From: Chrysoporthe austroafricana
Taxonomy: Eukaryota > Ascomycota > Sordariomycetes > Diaporthales > Cryphonectriaceae
Length of the DNA: 64,000 bases
Reading direction: 5' to 3'
Assembly: GCA_001051155.2 (NCBI GenBank)
Contig: JYIP02000007.1
Coordinates: forward strand, 3,846,342-3,910,341
The stretch's first letter is position 1; every line of letters begins with the position of its first letter. The position numbers were made by a program, and so were the translations under genes. The notes under the pieces were generated by a model that searched no databases, had not been told where the DNA came from, and saw only the letters and a program-made list of their open reading frames with translations. Of this stretch, positions 46,240 to 58,594 are shown piece by piece.

Positions 46240-47020
46240 AGCTAATACTTTGTATGGCTTTTGCTATTTCTTTTTCTCTTTCCAAATCCGAATTTCGTTT
46301 TATAACGATAGCGATATAATATTTTCAGTAAATAAGCTATTTTTCGTATTTAATATATCGTATACTTATCGTTTTGCTATTAGCTTCTTAAATATTGCTA
46401 TCGTTTTTCAAACCGTTTTAGCTTATTTAATTATAAATAGAAAAGGAAGTAAATCGAAATTTATTCGTAAATATATTCCGAAAACGGAAAAGGTTAATAC
46501 GAAGTTATTAAAGCTTGCTATATCGTTTATAGCTTTAATAGCTATTTGAAAAACCGCTTTATCGGTTATTTAATTCGCTAGCTTAATATATAAGATTTCG
46601 AATGCTTATTTGAAAAGCGCGTAATAGCATTCGATTTTGCTAACCGATTAATACGTTTTTATAAAGACTTATTTATACGTTATCTTTATTATCTTTGCTT
46701 TTTTTCGGAATTCTATTAAAGCGAAATTAATGCTTATATTATAAGTAATATAATTAGGAAAGCTTTAATAAGTATTAATCCAAAGCATTTTGAAAGCTTC
46801 CCAAATATTTTTTGCTAAAATAAATAGAAAGAAATGCGCTTTTTGGAAAGCTATAAATGCATTAATTATATGAAAAACTAGTCTTTTATTCAAGTATAAT
46901 ACGTTTATAAAGATTTTATAATTGAATTCCTTATTATTTTTTAAAGTAAACTTAAATCGCTTCAATAATAGGCTATTTAGTTAGCAATAATAGCAGAATT
47001 TCGTAATAGCTTTTAAGAGC
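46240..47020 (-). pseudogene. Integrase (D2)
   Basis: An open block at 46765-46965 reads KRFKFTLKNNKEFNYKIFIN, then VLYLNKRLVFHIINAFIAFQ and IWEAFKMLWINTY. This is the integrase core start, DVLYLDG.PVLHVVDEAT..Q in intact relatives, with Asp mutated to Asn. The Glu block and the TLLVFGI-like tail follow toward 46300. Confidence 0.75.
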
Positions 47021-48125
47021 ATTCGGTTAGCATTATTATATTCTGCCTTTTCGAAAAATCAATATAAGCGTTCGGCTATAAGATATTTAAAGCGTTAATA
47101 GAAATATCGTAGCTTTATTTTGCTTAAGAAAATATTCTTTTTTTCGTCTTTATTAAAGAAGAATTATAAATGCTTTTATTTACAAATTATTAGCATATTA
47201 ATATTGCTTCTTATTAGCTTATTAGCAATATTATTAAAATAAACTTTTAAGCAGTTTATATTGGCTAAATATAGCAGGAAAAGTATAAGTATTTCGAGTA
47301 TATAAAATATAATCGTTCTTATTAATATTTTGAAATTAATAGAATTAATTAAGAATGTAATTATTCTTTTTCCGAATTTTATTATAACTTTTTTAGCTGC
47401 TAAAGAATTTATTTGAAAAGATAAGATTTTGTATTAGAAGGCGAAATACTAGTTTTTGCCCGCTATTAATATTATTGCTGCTCTTATATTAAATAATATA
47501 TTTTGAAAATAATAACGAGAATAGCAGTTTTCGATAATAAATTAATTTGCTAAAATCTTTAAAGTTTTATTAAAAATATTATTATTTATTAATTAATAAA
47601 AAAAGATTTAGTTAGTTAAATATTAAATAGTAATAGCGCTTTTTATATTATCTTTATTTTCTATTTTATTATAATTTTTATCCTTTTCCGTATTGAGCTT
47701 ATTGCTTTTATATTATATTAAGAAAATATTAAAATCGGTTATTGGAATACTTATAAGCTAATAATAGATTATATATTATATACGAGCTCGTTTTCGTTTT
47801 TCTAAAAGGTATTTTATTAATTAATACTTTTTGCAATTGCAAATAAAGCATTTCTTTAGCTTTTATCGGATTAGCTATTTTGGATTGCTTTATTGCTTTG
47901 AATTATTTCGTTTACAGAAGCTCTTTTAGCTTTTTCGGTTATTATTATAGCAATAGTCGAAATAATAGTATTCGGGATTATTCGGGAAAAGAATATTCGG
48001 CTTTAATACCGAATCTAAGAATATTTTAATTAATAAACGGAAATTAATATAAAGCTTTTCGTAAATATATATTAATTTGAAAAGAGCTATTTTAAGTTTT
48101 AGGACTTTTTAATATATTATAATAA

Positions 48126-49560
48126 TTGCTATTCTTAAAATATTTTTTTCTTAATAGCCAAAGCTTAATATTTGCTAATAGAGCTAAAACTTATTTAATA
48201 GCAAATAAAAGATTTTGCAAAGCTTTTTTTAAAGTTTTCTTAATATATTTTAAAAAACGTTATTATTATTTAATCCGTATAATAATAATAATAATTTATT
48301 TTTATATCGAAATGAATTTTGATTTTGATATATGCTATATGGAAATTTTTATTTATATTTACGAAATATAAATAATATTCTTTTATTTATTTAATAAAAA
48401 TTCGAAAGAATATAATATAAAGCTAATTTAACTAAATATTAATATAATAGCATATATTGAAAAAGAATATTATTTTATTATTAAGCAAGTTATACGGCTT
48501 GCTTATATATTTTTTTTTCTTTTCGAAGCTTTTCGTAAATATATTTATTTTCTGAATTTCGAAATGCTTATTCGGTATTGCTTAAAAAAAGAATATTTAG
48601 TAAGAATTATAATATTAAAACTTTAATAATGCCTTATATATTTCTTATTAATATAATAATATCGGTAAAATATTCGAAAAAAGTAATTTTATATTTTCTA
48701 TTATTTCTTATTATATATTCGAAAATATAAAAGAGCTTATTCGTTATGCTAGCATCTTTAAATATATTTATAGCATTTGCATTTTCGATCGTATTTCTAA
48801 GCTCGTAATCGTTTTTTTCAAACCTTGCTCGAAAGCTTATTATTTTTAATATATTCGGCATTCTAGTACGAAAGCTATTATTATTATCTCTTTCTAATCC
48901 TATTCGAAAAATTCTTTTCTTTTTACGAAATTAATTAATTAAGTTTCAATTAATCTATTATTTCGTCTTATAAAGATATTTCGCTAATATAAGACTTTTT
49001 TTAAAAATATAGCGATAAATAATCGGAATTCTATTAAATATCTTTTCGGTTTATGCTTTGAAATTTTCGTAAAAAGCATAGAAAAAGTTATTATTAACGA
49101 AATTTCTAATAGTATAAAATTGCATTATTCTTACTATTATCGTAATAAGGTATTTATTATTCGAATTTGCTATAGCTAGTATTATTTATAAATTAAAATT
49201 AACTTAATCTTATATTAATTAATAGATTTGAATTCTTTCTATTAAAGTTTCTAATTTGCGAATATTTTTATTATTTAATATCGTAAGCTCGTAAATAGTA
49301 TTTCTTATAAGTAAACGGTATTTATCAGGTTAATTCGCATAAAGGAATGTATATCTGGCTTTGCTTTTAGAAAGTATAGCTTCGTAAGCTAAGGAAATCC
49401 GTTTTCAAAATAAATCTTCTTAATAATTATTTAGAAAGTTTGGTATTTTATAAGGAAATCTGAAAAAACACTTATTAATATATAGTATAGAAGCTTTTAT
49501 TAAGAGTATATAATTATCGTTTTTCGAATAATAGTTCTAAAAACTTTTTCGAAAATTTTA
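48126..49560 (-). pseudogene. Gag region (D2)
   Basis: The 75-codon open block at 48634-48861 (MPNILKIISFRARFEKNDYE, then NAINIFKDASITNKLFYIFE) is shared with D3 52371-52598 but not with D1. Upstream sequence aligns with D3 51640-52370. Charged, helical, first in the element: gag by position. The plus-strand ORF at 48126-48371 is a shadow. Confidence 0.6.
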
Positions 49561-49609
49561 TTTTTTTAATTTAGCTATTTATAATCGCCCGTTAGCAATT
49601 ATTAATTGG

Positions 49610-49819
49610 TATTGGCTAAGCTTTATACGTATATATATAAGGATTATAAAAGTTATTATTATTATATTGCTTGGTATTATATATTTATTTGGAAAAAAGG
49701 TTATTATTTTATTTAAACGAAAAGGAATTAACTATATTAAGCTTTTAATATACGAACTATTTAGCGGTCCGTATATTAATAAGCTTTAAGCCTTTTTTTA
49801 CGATTATAATAATTTTATA
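49610..49819 (-). repeat. LTR of D2, right (210 bp)
   Basis: Starts TATTGGCTAAGC and ends ATAATTTTATA. Shares TTATTATTATTATATT and a TTTATTTGG form with the D3 right LTR (56951-57160), its inferred original partner, rather than with the left LTR of D2. Confidence 0.9.
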
Positions 49820-51413
49820 ATTTATTTATTTATAAGTGAAATGCTATAAATATCTTCTATTATATTTCAAATAATTTTATAAGTAAAGTCTAAAAGTTTA
49901 ATATAAACTTTCTATTTCTATCTGAAATGATTTCTTTAAATATGCTGTAATTAGCTATAATTATTCTGAAAAACGTATATATAAAGTCTTCTGCTATGCT
50001 ATTCTCTTTATATAAGAGAAAATAAGCATATTTGCTTAATTTGCAAACTATTATTAAAATGCTATTATATTGTATTTTAATTAAAAGGTTTTTGTAAAAA
50101 GGGTAGTTTAATAATAAAATCCTAGCTAATAAATTGCCAAATTGCTTCCGGAATAAAGAATAATTAGAATAGTTTATAAGGCTTATAATATTCAATTTTA
50201 TTTTTCCTATAGCTATTCTATTTTTATAAGATTATTTCAATTTTTCTTTTTAATTTTAGAAAGTTCTAATATCTCTTAATTCTTTTATACGTAGCTTTAA
50301 TTCTTTAATAGCTGTATGCGAGTATATTATATATATTTCTAATATATTTATTCTGTTTTTCCGGGATTATATTTTCTAGTTTTTTTTCATTATTAAAAAT
50401 CTTAATAATTATATTAAATTCCTTAATTTCATTTACAAAATTGCTATTTTTATCTTATCGAAAAATATTTTAAAGCTCTTTAAGTTTTATATTTTAATAA
50501 TTTAATTATTTGCTAAATATATTTACTTTACTATTTTCGGACTTTTTGCAATATATAATTTTTAAATTGAATTATAAGAGAAATTCCGCTTATTTGATTT
50601 ATTATTTATTTAAGATTTTTATTATTATAAACGTTATTAAGTTTTTATAATCGGAATGCATTATAATTTAATATTTAATTCCGATTAAATAGTATTGTTA
50701 TTTTTCGAATGCTTTTATAATTGCTATTAATTCTTTATTTAAAATACTGTAATTGAGTTCCAGGCTATTCAATTTCTTTAAAAAGTTGCTTATAATTCTA
50801 AAATATTTTTAATCGTTTCGTTAACCGAATTATTTCTCGAATGTATAATCTAATATATCGGTTTCGATTTCAAATAGCTTATTTGGGTTTGATTTGCAAA
50901 ATATAAATTCTAATATAATTCTTTTCTTAATTTCGTTAAATTCTTTTTATGCTTTTTATATTTATTTGAACTTCCGATCTTTTTTCGTAAAATCTGTAAG
51001 AAAGAATACGATTTTATTATAATTTCGAATAAATTATTAATAAAAGTTAATATAACTAAAAAATATTTTAATTTCTTTAATTTTTTTTAATATAAGCTAT
51101 TTTTTTATTGCTTAAACTTTATTTTTCTATATATTAATTTTGCTTAATTCTATTATATAATCGAAATAATTAATATTTTGCTAATAGAAATAGCATTTAT
51201 TTAATTTAATTAAAAACTTATTATTTTATAAAATTTAAAATATTTGCTATATATATTATTTATATAATTCAAAATCTTTTAAATAAATAAGGATATTATT
51301 AAAATAAATAATAATAATAATATTTAAATATTTACAAAAAATATCGTTAATTATTTCTTGGAAAAATGCGAGCGCGTTAATTAATTTAAAAGGTAAAATT
51401 ATATATTCAAAAT
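49820..51413 (-). pseudogene. Inverted B2 segment: RT end, RNase H, integrase
   Basis: This 1594-bp piece of B2 pol reads on the minus strand although the rest of B2 reads on the plus strand. Its reverse complement joins 44075 and 57161 without a gap, at the ATTTT and TAAAT sites. In element order: RT (LPFKLINALAFFQEIINDIF, VYFNNILIY), RNase H, zinc-binding region, and integrase core with a 101-codon open block at 49890-50195 (NSILIIVCKLSKYAYFLLYK, IISDRNRKFILNF). It is bounded by oppositely oriented Copia copies D2 and D3. Confidence 0.9.
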
Positions 51414-51623
51414 TATAAAATTATTATAATAATAGAAAAAGGCTTAAAGCTTATTAATATACAAATTGCTAAATAATTTATATATTAAAAACTTAATGCA
51501 ATTAGCCTTTTTTCATTCGAATAAAATAATAGCTTTTTTTCTAAATAAATATATAATATTAAGCAATATAACGATAATAATTTTTACAATCCTTATATAT
51601 ATATATATAAAGCTTAATTAATA
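51414..51623 (+). repeat. LTR of D3, left (210 bp)
   Basis: Starts TATAAAATTATTATAATAAT and ends AGCTTAATTAATA. The most heavily mutated D LTR; nearly all C and G of the family consensus outside a few sites are lost. Confidence 0.88.
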
Positions 51624-51639
51624 CTAATTATTAATTGCT

Positions 51640-53500
51640 AACGGGCGATTATAAATAGCTAAATTGAAAAAATAAAACTTTCGAAAAAGTCTTTAAAACT
51701 ATTATTCGAAAAACGATAATTATATACTCTTAATAAAAGCCTCTATATTATATATCGATAAGTATTTCCTTAAATTTCCTTATAAAATACTAAACTTTCT
51801 GAATAATTATTAAGAAAATTTACTTTGAAAACGAACTTCCTTAGCTTATAAAATTATACTTTCCAAAAACAAAGCCAGATATATATCCCTTTACGCAAAC
51901 TAACCCGACAAATACTATTTATTTATAAGAAATACTATTTACAAACCTATAATATTAAATAACGAAAATATTTGCAAACTGGAAATTTTAATAAAAAAAA
52001 TTCAAATTTATTAATCGATATAAAATTAAATTAACTTTAACTTATAAATAATATTAGCTATAGCAAATTCGAACGATAAATACCTTATTACGATAATAAT
52101 AAAAATAATGCAATTCTATATTATTGGAAATTTCGTTAATAATAACTTTTTTTATGCTTTTTACGAAAATTTCGAAATATAAATCGAAAAAATATTTAAT
52201 AGAATCCCGATTATTTATTGCTATACTTTCAAAAAAGTCCTATGCTAGCAAAGTATTTTTATAAGATAAAATAATAAACTAATCGGGGCTTAATTAGCTA
52301 ATCTTGTAAAGAGAAAAGAACTTTTCGAATAGGATTAGAAAAAGATAATAGCAATAGCTTTTATACCGGAATGCCGAGCATATTAGAAATAATAAGCTTT
52401 CAAACGAAATTCGAAAGAGATAATTACGAGCTCGGAAATACGTTCGAAAATATAAATGCTATAAATATATTTAAAGATATTAGCATAACGAATAAGCTTT
52501 CTTATAATTTCGAATATATAGCAAAAAGCAATAGAAAGTACGAAATTATTTCTTTCGAGCATTTTATTAATATTATTATATTAATAAAAGATATATAAAG
52601 CATTATTAAAGCTTTAGCATTACAATTCTTACCGAATGCTTTTTTTTCAAATAATATTGAATAAGCATTTCGAAACTTAAAAAATAAATATATTTACGAA
52701 AAGCTTCGAAAAAGAGAAAAGATATATAAATAAGCTATACGACTTGCTCAATAATAAAATAATATTCTTCTTTAATATATGCTATTATATTAATATTTAA
52801 TTAAATTAATTCTATATTATATTCTTTCGAATTTTTATTAAGCAAGCAAAAAAATATTATTTATATTTTATAAATATAAATAAGAATTTCCGTATAATAT
52901 ATATTAAAATCAAAATCTATTTCGATATAGAAATAAACTATTATTATTATTATACAAATTAAATAATAATAACGTTTTTTAAAATATGCTAAAAAAACCT
53001 TAAGAAAAGACTTTATAAGATTTTCCGCTTGCTATTAAATAAGTTTTAACTTTATTAGCAAATATTAAGCTTTAGCTATTAAGAAAAAAATACTTTAAAA
53101 ATAGCAATTATTATAATATACCGAAAGGTTTTAAAGCTTAAAATAGCCCTTTTCAAATTAATATATATTTACGAAAAGCTTTATATTAATTTCCGTTTAT
53201 TAATTAAAATATTCTTGGATTCGATATTAAAGCCGAATATTCTTTTCCCGAATAGCTTCGAATACTATTATTTCGATTACCGCTATAATAATAACCGAAA
53301 AAGCTAAAAAAGCTTCCGTAAACGAAATAATTCAAAACGATAAAGCAATCCAGAATAGCTAATCCGATAAAAGCTAAAGAAATGCTTTATTTGCAATTAC
53401 AAAAAATACTAATTAATAAAATACCTTTTAGAAAAACGAAAACGAATTCGTATATAATATATAATTTATTACTAGCTTATAAATATTCTAATAACCGATT
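51640..53500 (+). pseudogene. Gag region (D3)
   Basis: Readable plus-strand blocks: YISLYAN*PDKYYLFIRNTI, NNNFFYAFYENFEIQIEKIF, and the 75-codon open stretch 52371-52598 (MPSILEIISFQTKFERDNYE, INIFKDISITNKLSYNFEYI). Charged and helical; first coding region after the 5' LTR, hence gag and possibly protease. I could not place a zinc knuckle or an Asp-protease motif with confidence. Confidence 0.58.
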
Positions 53501-54209
53501 TCAGTATTTTCTTAATATAATATAAAAGTAATAAGCTCGATACGGAAAAAGATAAAAATTATAATAAAATGGAAAATAAAAATAGCATAAAAAATGCTAT
53601 TATCGTTTAATATTTAACCGATTAAGCCTTTTTCTATTAATTAATAAATAATAATATTTTTAATAAAACTTTAAAGATTTTAACAAATTAATATATTATC
53701 GAAAATTATTAGTCTTATTATTATTTTCAAAATATATTGCTTAATATAAGAATAGCAATAGTATTAATAGCGGGCAAAGATTAATATTTTGCTTTTTAAC
53801 GCAAAATCTTATTTTTTTTAAATAAATCCTTTAGCAGCTAAAAAAGTTATAATAAAGTTCGGAAAAGGAATAACTGTATTTTCAATTAGCTTTATCGATT
53901 TTAAAATACTAATAAGAACAATTACGTTTTATATATTCGAAATATTTATGCTTTTCCTATTATATTTAGCTAATATAAATTGCTTGGAAATTTATTTCAA
54001 TAATATTGCTAATAAATTAATAAAAAGCAATATTAATATGCTAATAGTTTGCAAATAAAAGCATTTATAATTCTTTCTTAATAAAAACGAAAAAAGAAAT
54101 ATTTTCTTAAACGAAATAAAGCTATAACGCTTTTATTAATACTTTAAATATTTTATAGCCGAATATTTATACTGCCTTTTCGAGAAAGCAAAACATAATA
54201 ATGCTAACC

Positions 54210-55070
54210 GAATATTCTTAAAAGCTATTATAAAATTCTGCTATTATTGCTAGCTAAATAGCCTATTATTAAAACGATTTAAGTTTACTTTAAAAGATAA
54301 TAAAAAGTTTAATTATAAAATCTTTATAAACGTATTATACTTGAATAAAAAATTAGTTTTCTATATAATTAATGCGTTTATAGCTTTCTAAAGAGCGTAT
54401 TTCTTTCTATTTATTTCGGCAAAAAATATTTAAGAAGCTTTCAAAATATTCTGAATTAATACTTATTGAAGCTTTTCTAATTATATTATTTATAATACAA
54501 ATATTAATTTCGCTTTAATAGAATTCCGAAAAGAAACGAGAATAATAAGAATAATATATAAACAAATTTCTATAAAAGCGCATTAATCGGTTAACAAAAT
54601 CGAATGTTATTATATGTTTTTTAAATAAGCATTCGAAATCTTTTACGTTAAGCTAGCAAACTAAATAACCGATAAAGCGGTTTTTCAAATAGCTATTAAG
54701 GCTATAAATAATATAATAAGCCTTAATAGCCTCGTATTAACCTTTTTCGTTTTCGGAATATATTTACAAATAAATTTCGATTTACTTCCTTCCTTATTTA
54801 TAATTAAGCAAGCTAAAACAGTTCGAAAGACGATAGCGGCATTCAAGAAGCTAATAGCAAAACGATAAGTATACGGTATACTGAATACGAAAAACGGCTC
54901 GTTTACCGAAAATATTATATTGCTGCTATTATAAAGCGAAATCTAAGTCTGAAAAGAGAAAAAAGGGTAGCAAAAGTCGTATAAAATATTAGCTATCGAA
55001 AGCTATAATATTACTATCGATATAATTAACGGGCCGATATTTTTCCGCTTAATTATTATTTAGCCGTATT
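54210..55070 (+). pseudogene. Integrase (D3)
   Basis: The zinc-binding end has FCYYC at about 54240. The core follows with RFKFTLKDNKKFNYKIFIN, NVLYLNKKLVF, YNTNINFALIEFRKE (second Asp now Asn) and SVNKIECYYMFF (Glu block). Then come AIKAINNIISLNSLVLTFFV and FGIYLQINFD, and a C-terminal SH3-like stretch ending ITIDIINGPIFFRLI. Placement upstream of RT identifies Ty1/Copia. Stops are TAA/TAG. Confidence 0.78.
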
Positions 55071-55299
55071 ACTTAAAGCAGAAAGGAATAGAGAATAATA
55101 AGAATACGGCTAAACTGCAAGATAAAAATAATAAGGACTTTATCGAACTAGAGATTATTATAGCGCTCGAAGCTTTACGGCTACGATAAAAAAGATGCTT
55201 TCCAGGCTTAAAGAATAAATAAAAGAATATTAGAATAGCTAATCTAGCTAAGATTTCGATAATAAGAGCTTTTTTGACAAATAAAGAACGTATAAAATA

Positions 55300-56840
55300 C
55301 GACTTATCGCTTAAGCTACGCGCGAATAGGATTATTATAATCCTTAGAAAGCTTTTCGAAAAATTAAACTAAAAGGAGATTAATAACTTTATCGGATATA
55401 ATATTTTCAATTTCGAAAGGTATAATAAAGGCAAATACGGCTATAAATGCCTTTTTAAATCGAAAATAATACAGGAAATTAAAGGGAAAACGGATAAGCT
55501 ATACGAGAAATCTCGCCTCGTTATCTAAAGCTATAGCGATAATAGCAAAAATACTATTCTTATTCAATCGCTTACAATTCAATATATAAGCTAGCATTTA
55601 ATACTGGCTATTATACTAGCGCTAATAGCTAAAGGCATAATATAAATAGAATTAAAGGATATTATTTAAGCATACTTTTAATTGCAAATAAACCTTTTCA
55701 GAATTGTTTTAGCTTTATTCCTAAGAGAATTAGAAAAGAAATATTCGAAAAGAATAATTATACGGATTATTAAGTTTTTATATAGCATTTCTAAAGCGAA
55801 TATTTACTAATTTATAACGTATTAAATATATTATAGAATAAAGCTTGAAATAACTTTTTCAATATATAACCCGTATTTCCTTATAATAGAAAACGACTCG
55901 TTTGCGCTAATAAGCATGCAAATAGACAATATATTAATGCTAGCAATCCCAGAATTCTCGTTAAAAGAAGAAAAGAAGCTCGAGAAAGTATAATTGCATA
56001 TAAAGCCGAAAACGAAATTAACGAAAAGCATTCCTATCGACTTTAACGGAACTAAGCTAACCTTTAACAAAAACGGCTTATAGATAAAGCAAAAAGGATA
56101 AGCAGCGAAGATTTACGAAATCAATATCAAAATACCGGACCGCGCTTAGCAATACTTCGAATAATATGCCAGAAAGGCTTATATAGCTTCGATATGCTAA
56201 TTAAAGGCTTCTTTCAATTTCTTAATAGTTGCCCAAATATAATTACTTAATAAGAACGATTATATAAAGCTTAATAAGCGCTTGGAATAGCAAGTCGATA
56301 ATGTATAGCGCGGATTGCAATATATTTCTATCGATATCGCAATAGCGAAATTAATAATTTTCGCAAACAAGTCCTTTGCGAATAACTAGGACTTGAGCTT
56401 TTAGCTAAGCTTTATTATAACTCTTATTAACAAAAAAGTTACGGATACGATATTTACTATTTATAGAAATTTGGTTTATTAAAGCTTAACAAAATGCAAG
56501 CGAATTATTCGGAATATTTTCGCTTCCGAAATATACGGGATAATAAATAGCATTAATATAAATATAGCCCTGGCTATAACCTTAAAGATAATAGCAATGC
56601 GGCTTTCGTTATTAATAATTTCTTTAATTATTTATACGGATTTGTATTCGCTATACGAATGCTTTATTAAGCTAAGTATAATAAAGGAAAAATGCTTAAT
56701 GGTCGATATTATAGCTTTCCGTTAATCGTATAAATGCTATAAAATAACAGAGATACGATAAATTAACGGCAAAGATAATCCGGCAAACGCTCTAATAAAA
56801 GCAACGCTTAATAGAACTTTAAAATGCCTTATTAATAATA
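55300..56840 (+). pseudogene. Reverse transcriptase and RNase H (D3)
   Basis: Copia-type RT: LYEKSRLVI*SYSD, LAIILALIAKGII, IRIIKFLYSISKANIY, and LISMQIDNILMLAI at about 55910-55945. The catalytic pair is Asp-Asn in place of Asp-Asp. Then KTKLTKSIPIDFNGTKLTF. RNase H at 56190-56830 reads RGLQYISIDIAIAKLIIFAN, KCKRIIRNIFASEIYG, IIYTDLYSLYECFIKLS and INGKDNPANALIKATLNRTL. The C-terminal end is well preserved. A polypurine-like AGAAAGAAAAGATT precedes the LTR. Confidence 0.82.
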
Positions 56841-56950
56841 ACGAGCTGAAGATCCGTATAGCAGGATATATGAAAAGGCTTTAAAGAGCCTGGAAAAGCC
56901 TCGAAAAAAAGCCTGGAAGGGAAGCTATTGCAGAAAGAAAAGATTGCTAA

Positions 56951-57160
56951 TATAGGATTACTATAATAGTGGAAAAGGGCTTAAAGCCTATTAGTATACG
57001 GACCGCTAAATAGTCCGTGCATTAAAGGCTTAGCGCAGCTAGCCCTTTTTTGTTCGGACGGAATAATAGCTTTCCTTCCAGATAAATATATAATATCAAG
57101 TAATATAATAATAATAACCTTTACGATCCTTACGTACGTACGTATAAAGCTTAGCCAATA
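56951..57160 (+). repeat. LTR of D3, right (210 bp)
   Basis: Starts TATAGGATTACTATAATAG and ends GCTTAGCCAATA. The best preserved Cop-D LTR, keeping GCTTAGCGCAGCTAGCCC and GGACGGAATAATAGC segments. Confidence 0.9.
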
Positions 57161-57860
57161 TAAATAAACAGAACGAATAAATTAAATTATCAAATAATAT
57201 TTATAATATTACGTAAATTATAAATAAAATAATTGGATTAACTTGCTATTATTAGTATAATTCGTATATAATAATGCAAATACAAATATAACGAAAAAAT
57301 TATTATTTTACGCGCTTTATAGCTATAACCCAATAGCTTATTATAACAAATTACTAAAAGCAAATGCAAAAATAGCAGAAAAACGAATCTAGAAAATCAA
57401 GAAAACCCAAAAGGAATTTCAGGAAAAACTAAAGTTTATATAAGAAAGAATAATAAGATATGCTAATTCCAAAAAGATTAAAAAACCAATCTTATAGAAA
57501 AAGAATAAAGTTTATCTTATTTAATAAAAAGAGCATATTAGAACAATAAAACCCTTTTACTCGCTAAATTATAAAAAGCTTAGCCTATTTAGGATTTTAA
57601 GGAAAATTTCAGATATTAATTTCGAACTTGCATTGCTTTATAGAATAAGAATTTACCCAGTATTCTATATTTTATTTCTCGAATTAATATCCAAAATAAC
57701 TAAAACGGACGAATTAATATAAATCGAAACTTATAAATTAAAATACGAAATAAGACAAATCCTTAAATATTAAAGCTTAACTAAATATAGAAAATACTTA
57801 ATTAAATAGAAAGAGTATTATTCGAGCAAAAATAGCTAAGAACTAATTAATAACTTAAAT
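57161..57860 (+). pseudogene. Integrase C-terminal part and chromodomain (B2)
   Basis: Continues B2 integrase after the inverted segment: FYALYSYNPIAYYNKLLKAN-like, then IKKTQKEFQEKLKFIQERII. An integrase tail (RILRKISDINFELALLYRIR, YPVFYILFLELI) and a chromodomain at about 57695-57850 (YEIRQILKYQSLTKYRKYLI, YYSSKNSQELINNLNNAQQI, FKKYQKK) follow. Gln/Trp stops only. Confidence 0.82.
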
Positions 57861-57904
57861 AACGCATAATAAATATTTAAAAAATATTAGAAAAAGTAAT
57901 TAAT

Positions 57905-58492
57905 TAGCTAATCGGAAAAATAAATAGAAAAACCTGGCATAATTTTATATTTTATAGCCAGGTTAATAGCAAACCAGTTAATATCGGAACCAAATTGCTG
58001 CAAAATAATATTCAAATTAAAACTTTTAAGGAAAGGGCTTTCGGAAACTAAAAGTCTTATAGCGTAACGCTCGGCCTCGGCCTTACAGCGCTCCTTTTTA
58101 GCCACTTCCGCTTCTAACCTTTCCAATTCCTCAATATTATCGATATTACAATAAACGGCTTATATTATCTTCTCATACTATATACGTTTCTATCGATACA
58201 AGCGAAAAACCTTTTCTTTTGCGGCTTCTAATTTATCTTCCAACTTTTAATATTAATAGGCTATTTTGCAAAACTTATCCGGAATAACCCTTAAAACGTT
58301 ATATCGAAAACGATTAAGCTATATATATTCCAAATAACGTAAGGAATTATTTTCCGAAATTTAGCAATTAAGAATATTACGACTTTTGCAGAACGAGCAA
58401 GAAGGCATTTGTATAATATGCTGCAAAACCGCTTCCAAAAGAGAATTACGATATTAAGTTTTAATCGAACGAGCAAAGCGAGTTTTTTATAT
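57905..58492 (-). pseudogene. Antisense Cys-rich ORF of Gyp-B (B2 copy)
   Basis: A minus-strand frame of 196 codons, opposite to pol, runs from an ATA at 58490-58492 (ATG in B4) to the TAG at 57905. N-terminal KTRFARSIKT, then SLLEAVLQHIIQMPSCSFCK with the finger CSFCKSRNILNC and YLEYI*LNRFRY (two later Cys now Tyr). Then KLEDKLEAAKEKVFRLYR, and an open 72-codon end (57908-58126): RLEAEVAKKERCKAEAERYA, FNLNIILQQFGSDINWFAIN. Stops replace Gln. The charged middle looks like a coiled coil. Function unknown. Confidence 0.7.
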
Positions 58493-58594
58493 CTTGCTCG
58501 ATATTCCGATTAAGAAAAAGAAATTGCAAGATAAGTATTAATAAAAGGCTTTACAGGAAATTATTAGAAACGATAATTAATAGAAAAGGGATAA

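Larger units (their letters stand above)
44076..49819 (-). mobile_element. Cop-D copy D2, Ty1/Copia element (recombinant)
   Basis: LTRs of 210 bp at 44076-44285 and 49610-49819; minus-strand coding order gag, integrase, RT, RNase H. The left flank is ATTTT but the right flank is ATTTA, so there is no simple TSD. Reverse-complemented, these equal the left (AAAAT) and right (TAAAT) flanks of D3, which marks D2 and D3 as products of recombination between inverted copies. Confidence 0.9.
51414..57160 (+). mobile_element. Cop-D copy D3, Ty1/Copia element (recombinant)
   Basis: LTRs of 210 bp at 51414-51623 and 56951-57160, plus-strand gag, integrase, RT, RNase H. Left flank AAAAT (51409-51413), right flank TAAAT (57161-57165): not a TSD, but the complement of the D2 flanks. 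The 5' half is much more mutated than the 3' half, consistent with being assembled from two copies or with unequal RIP. Confidence 0.9.
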
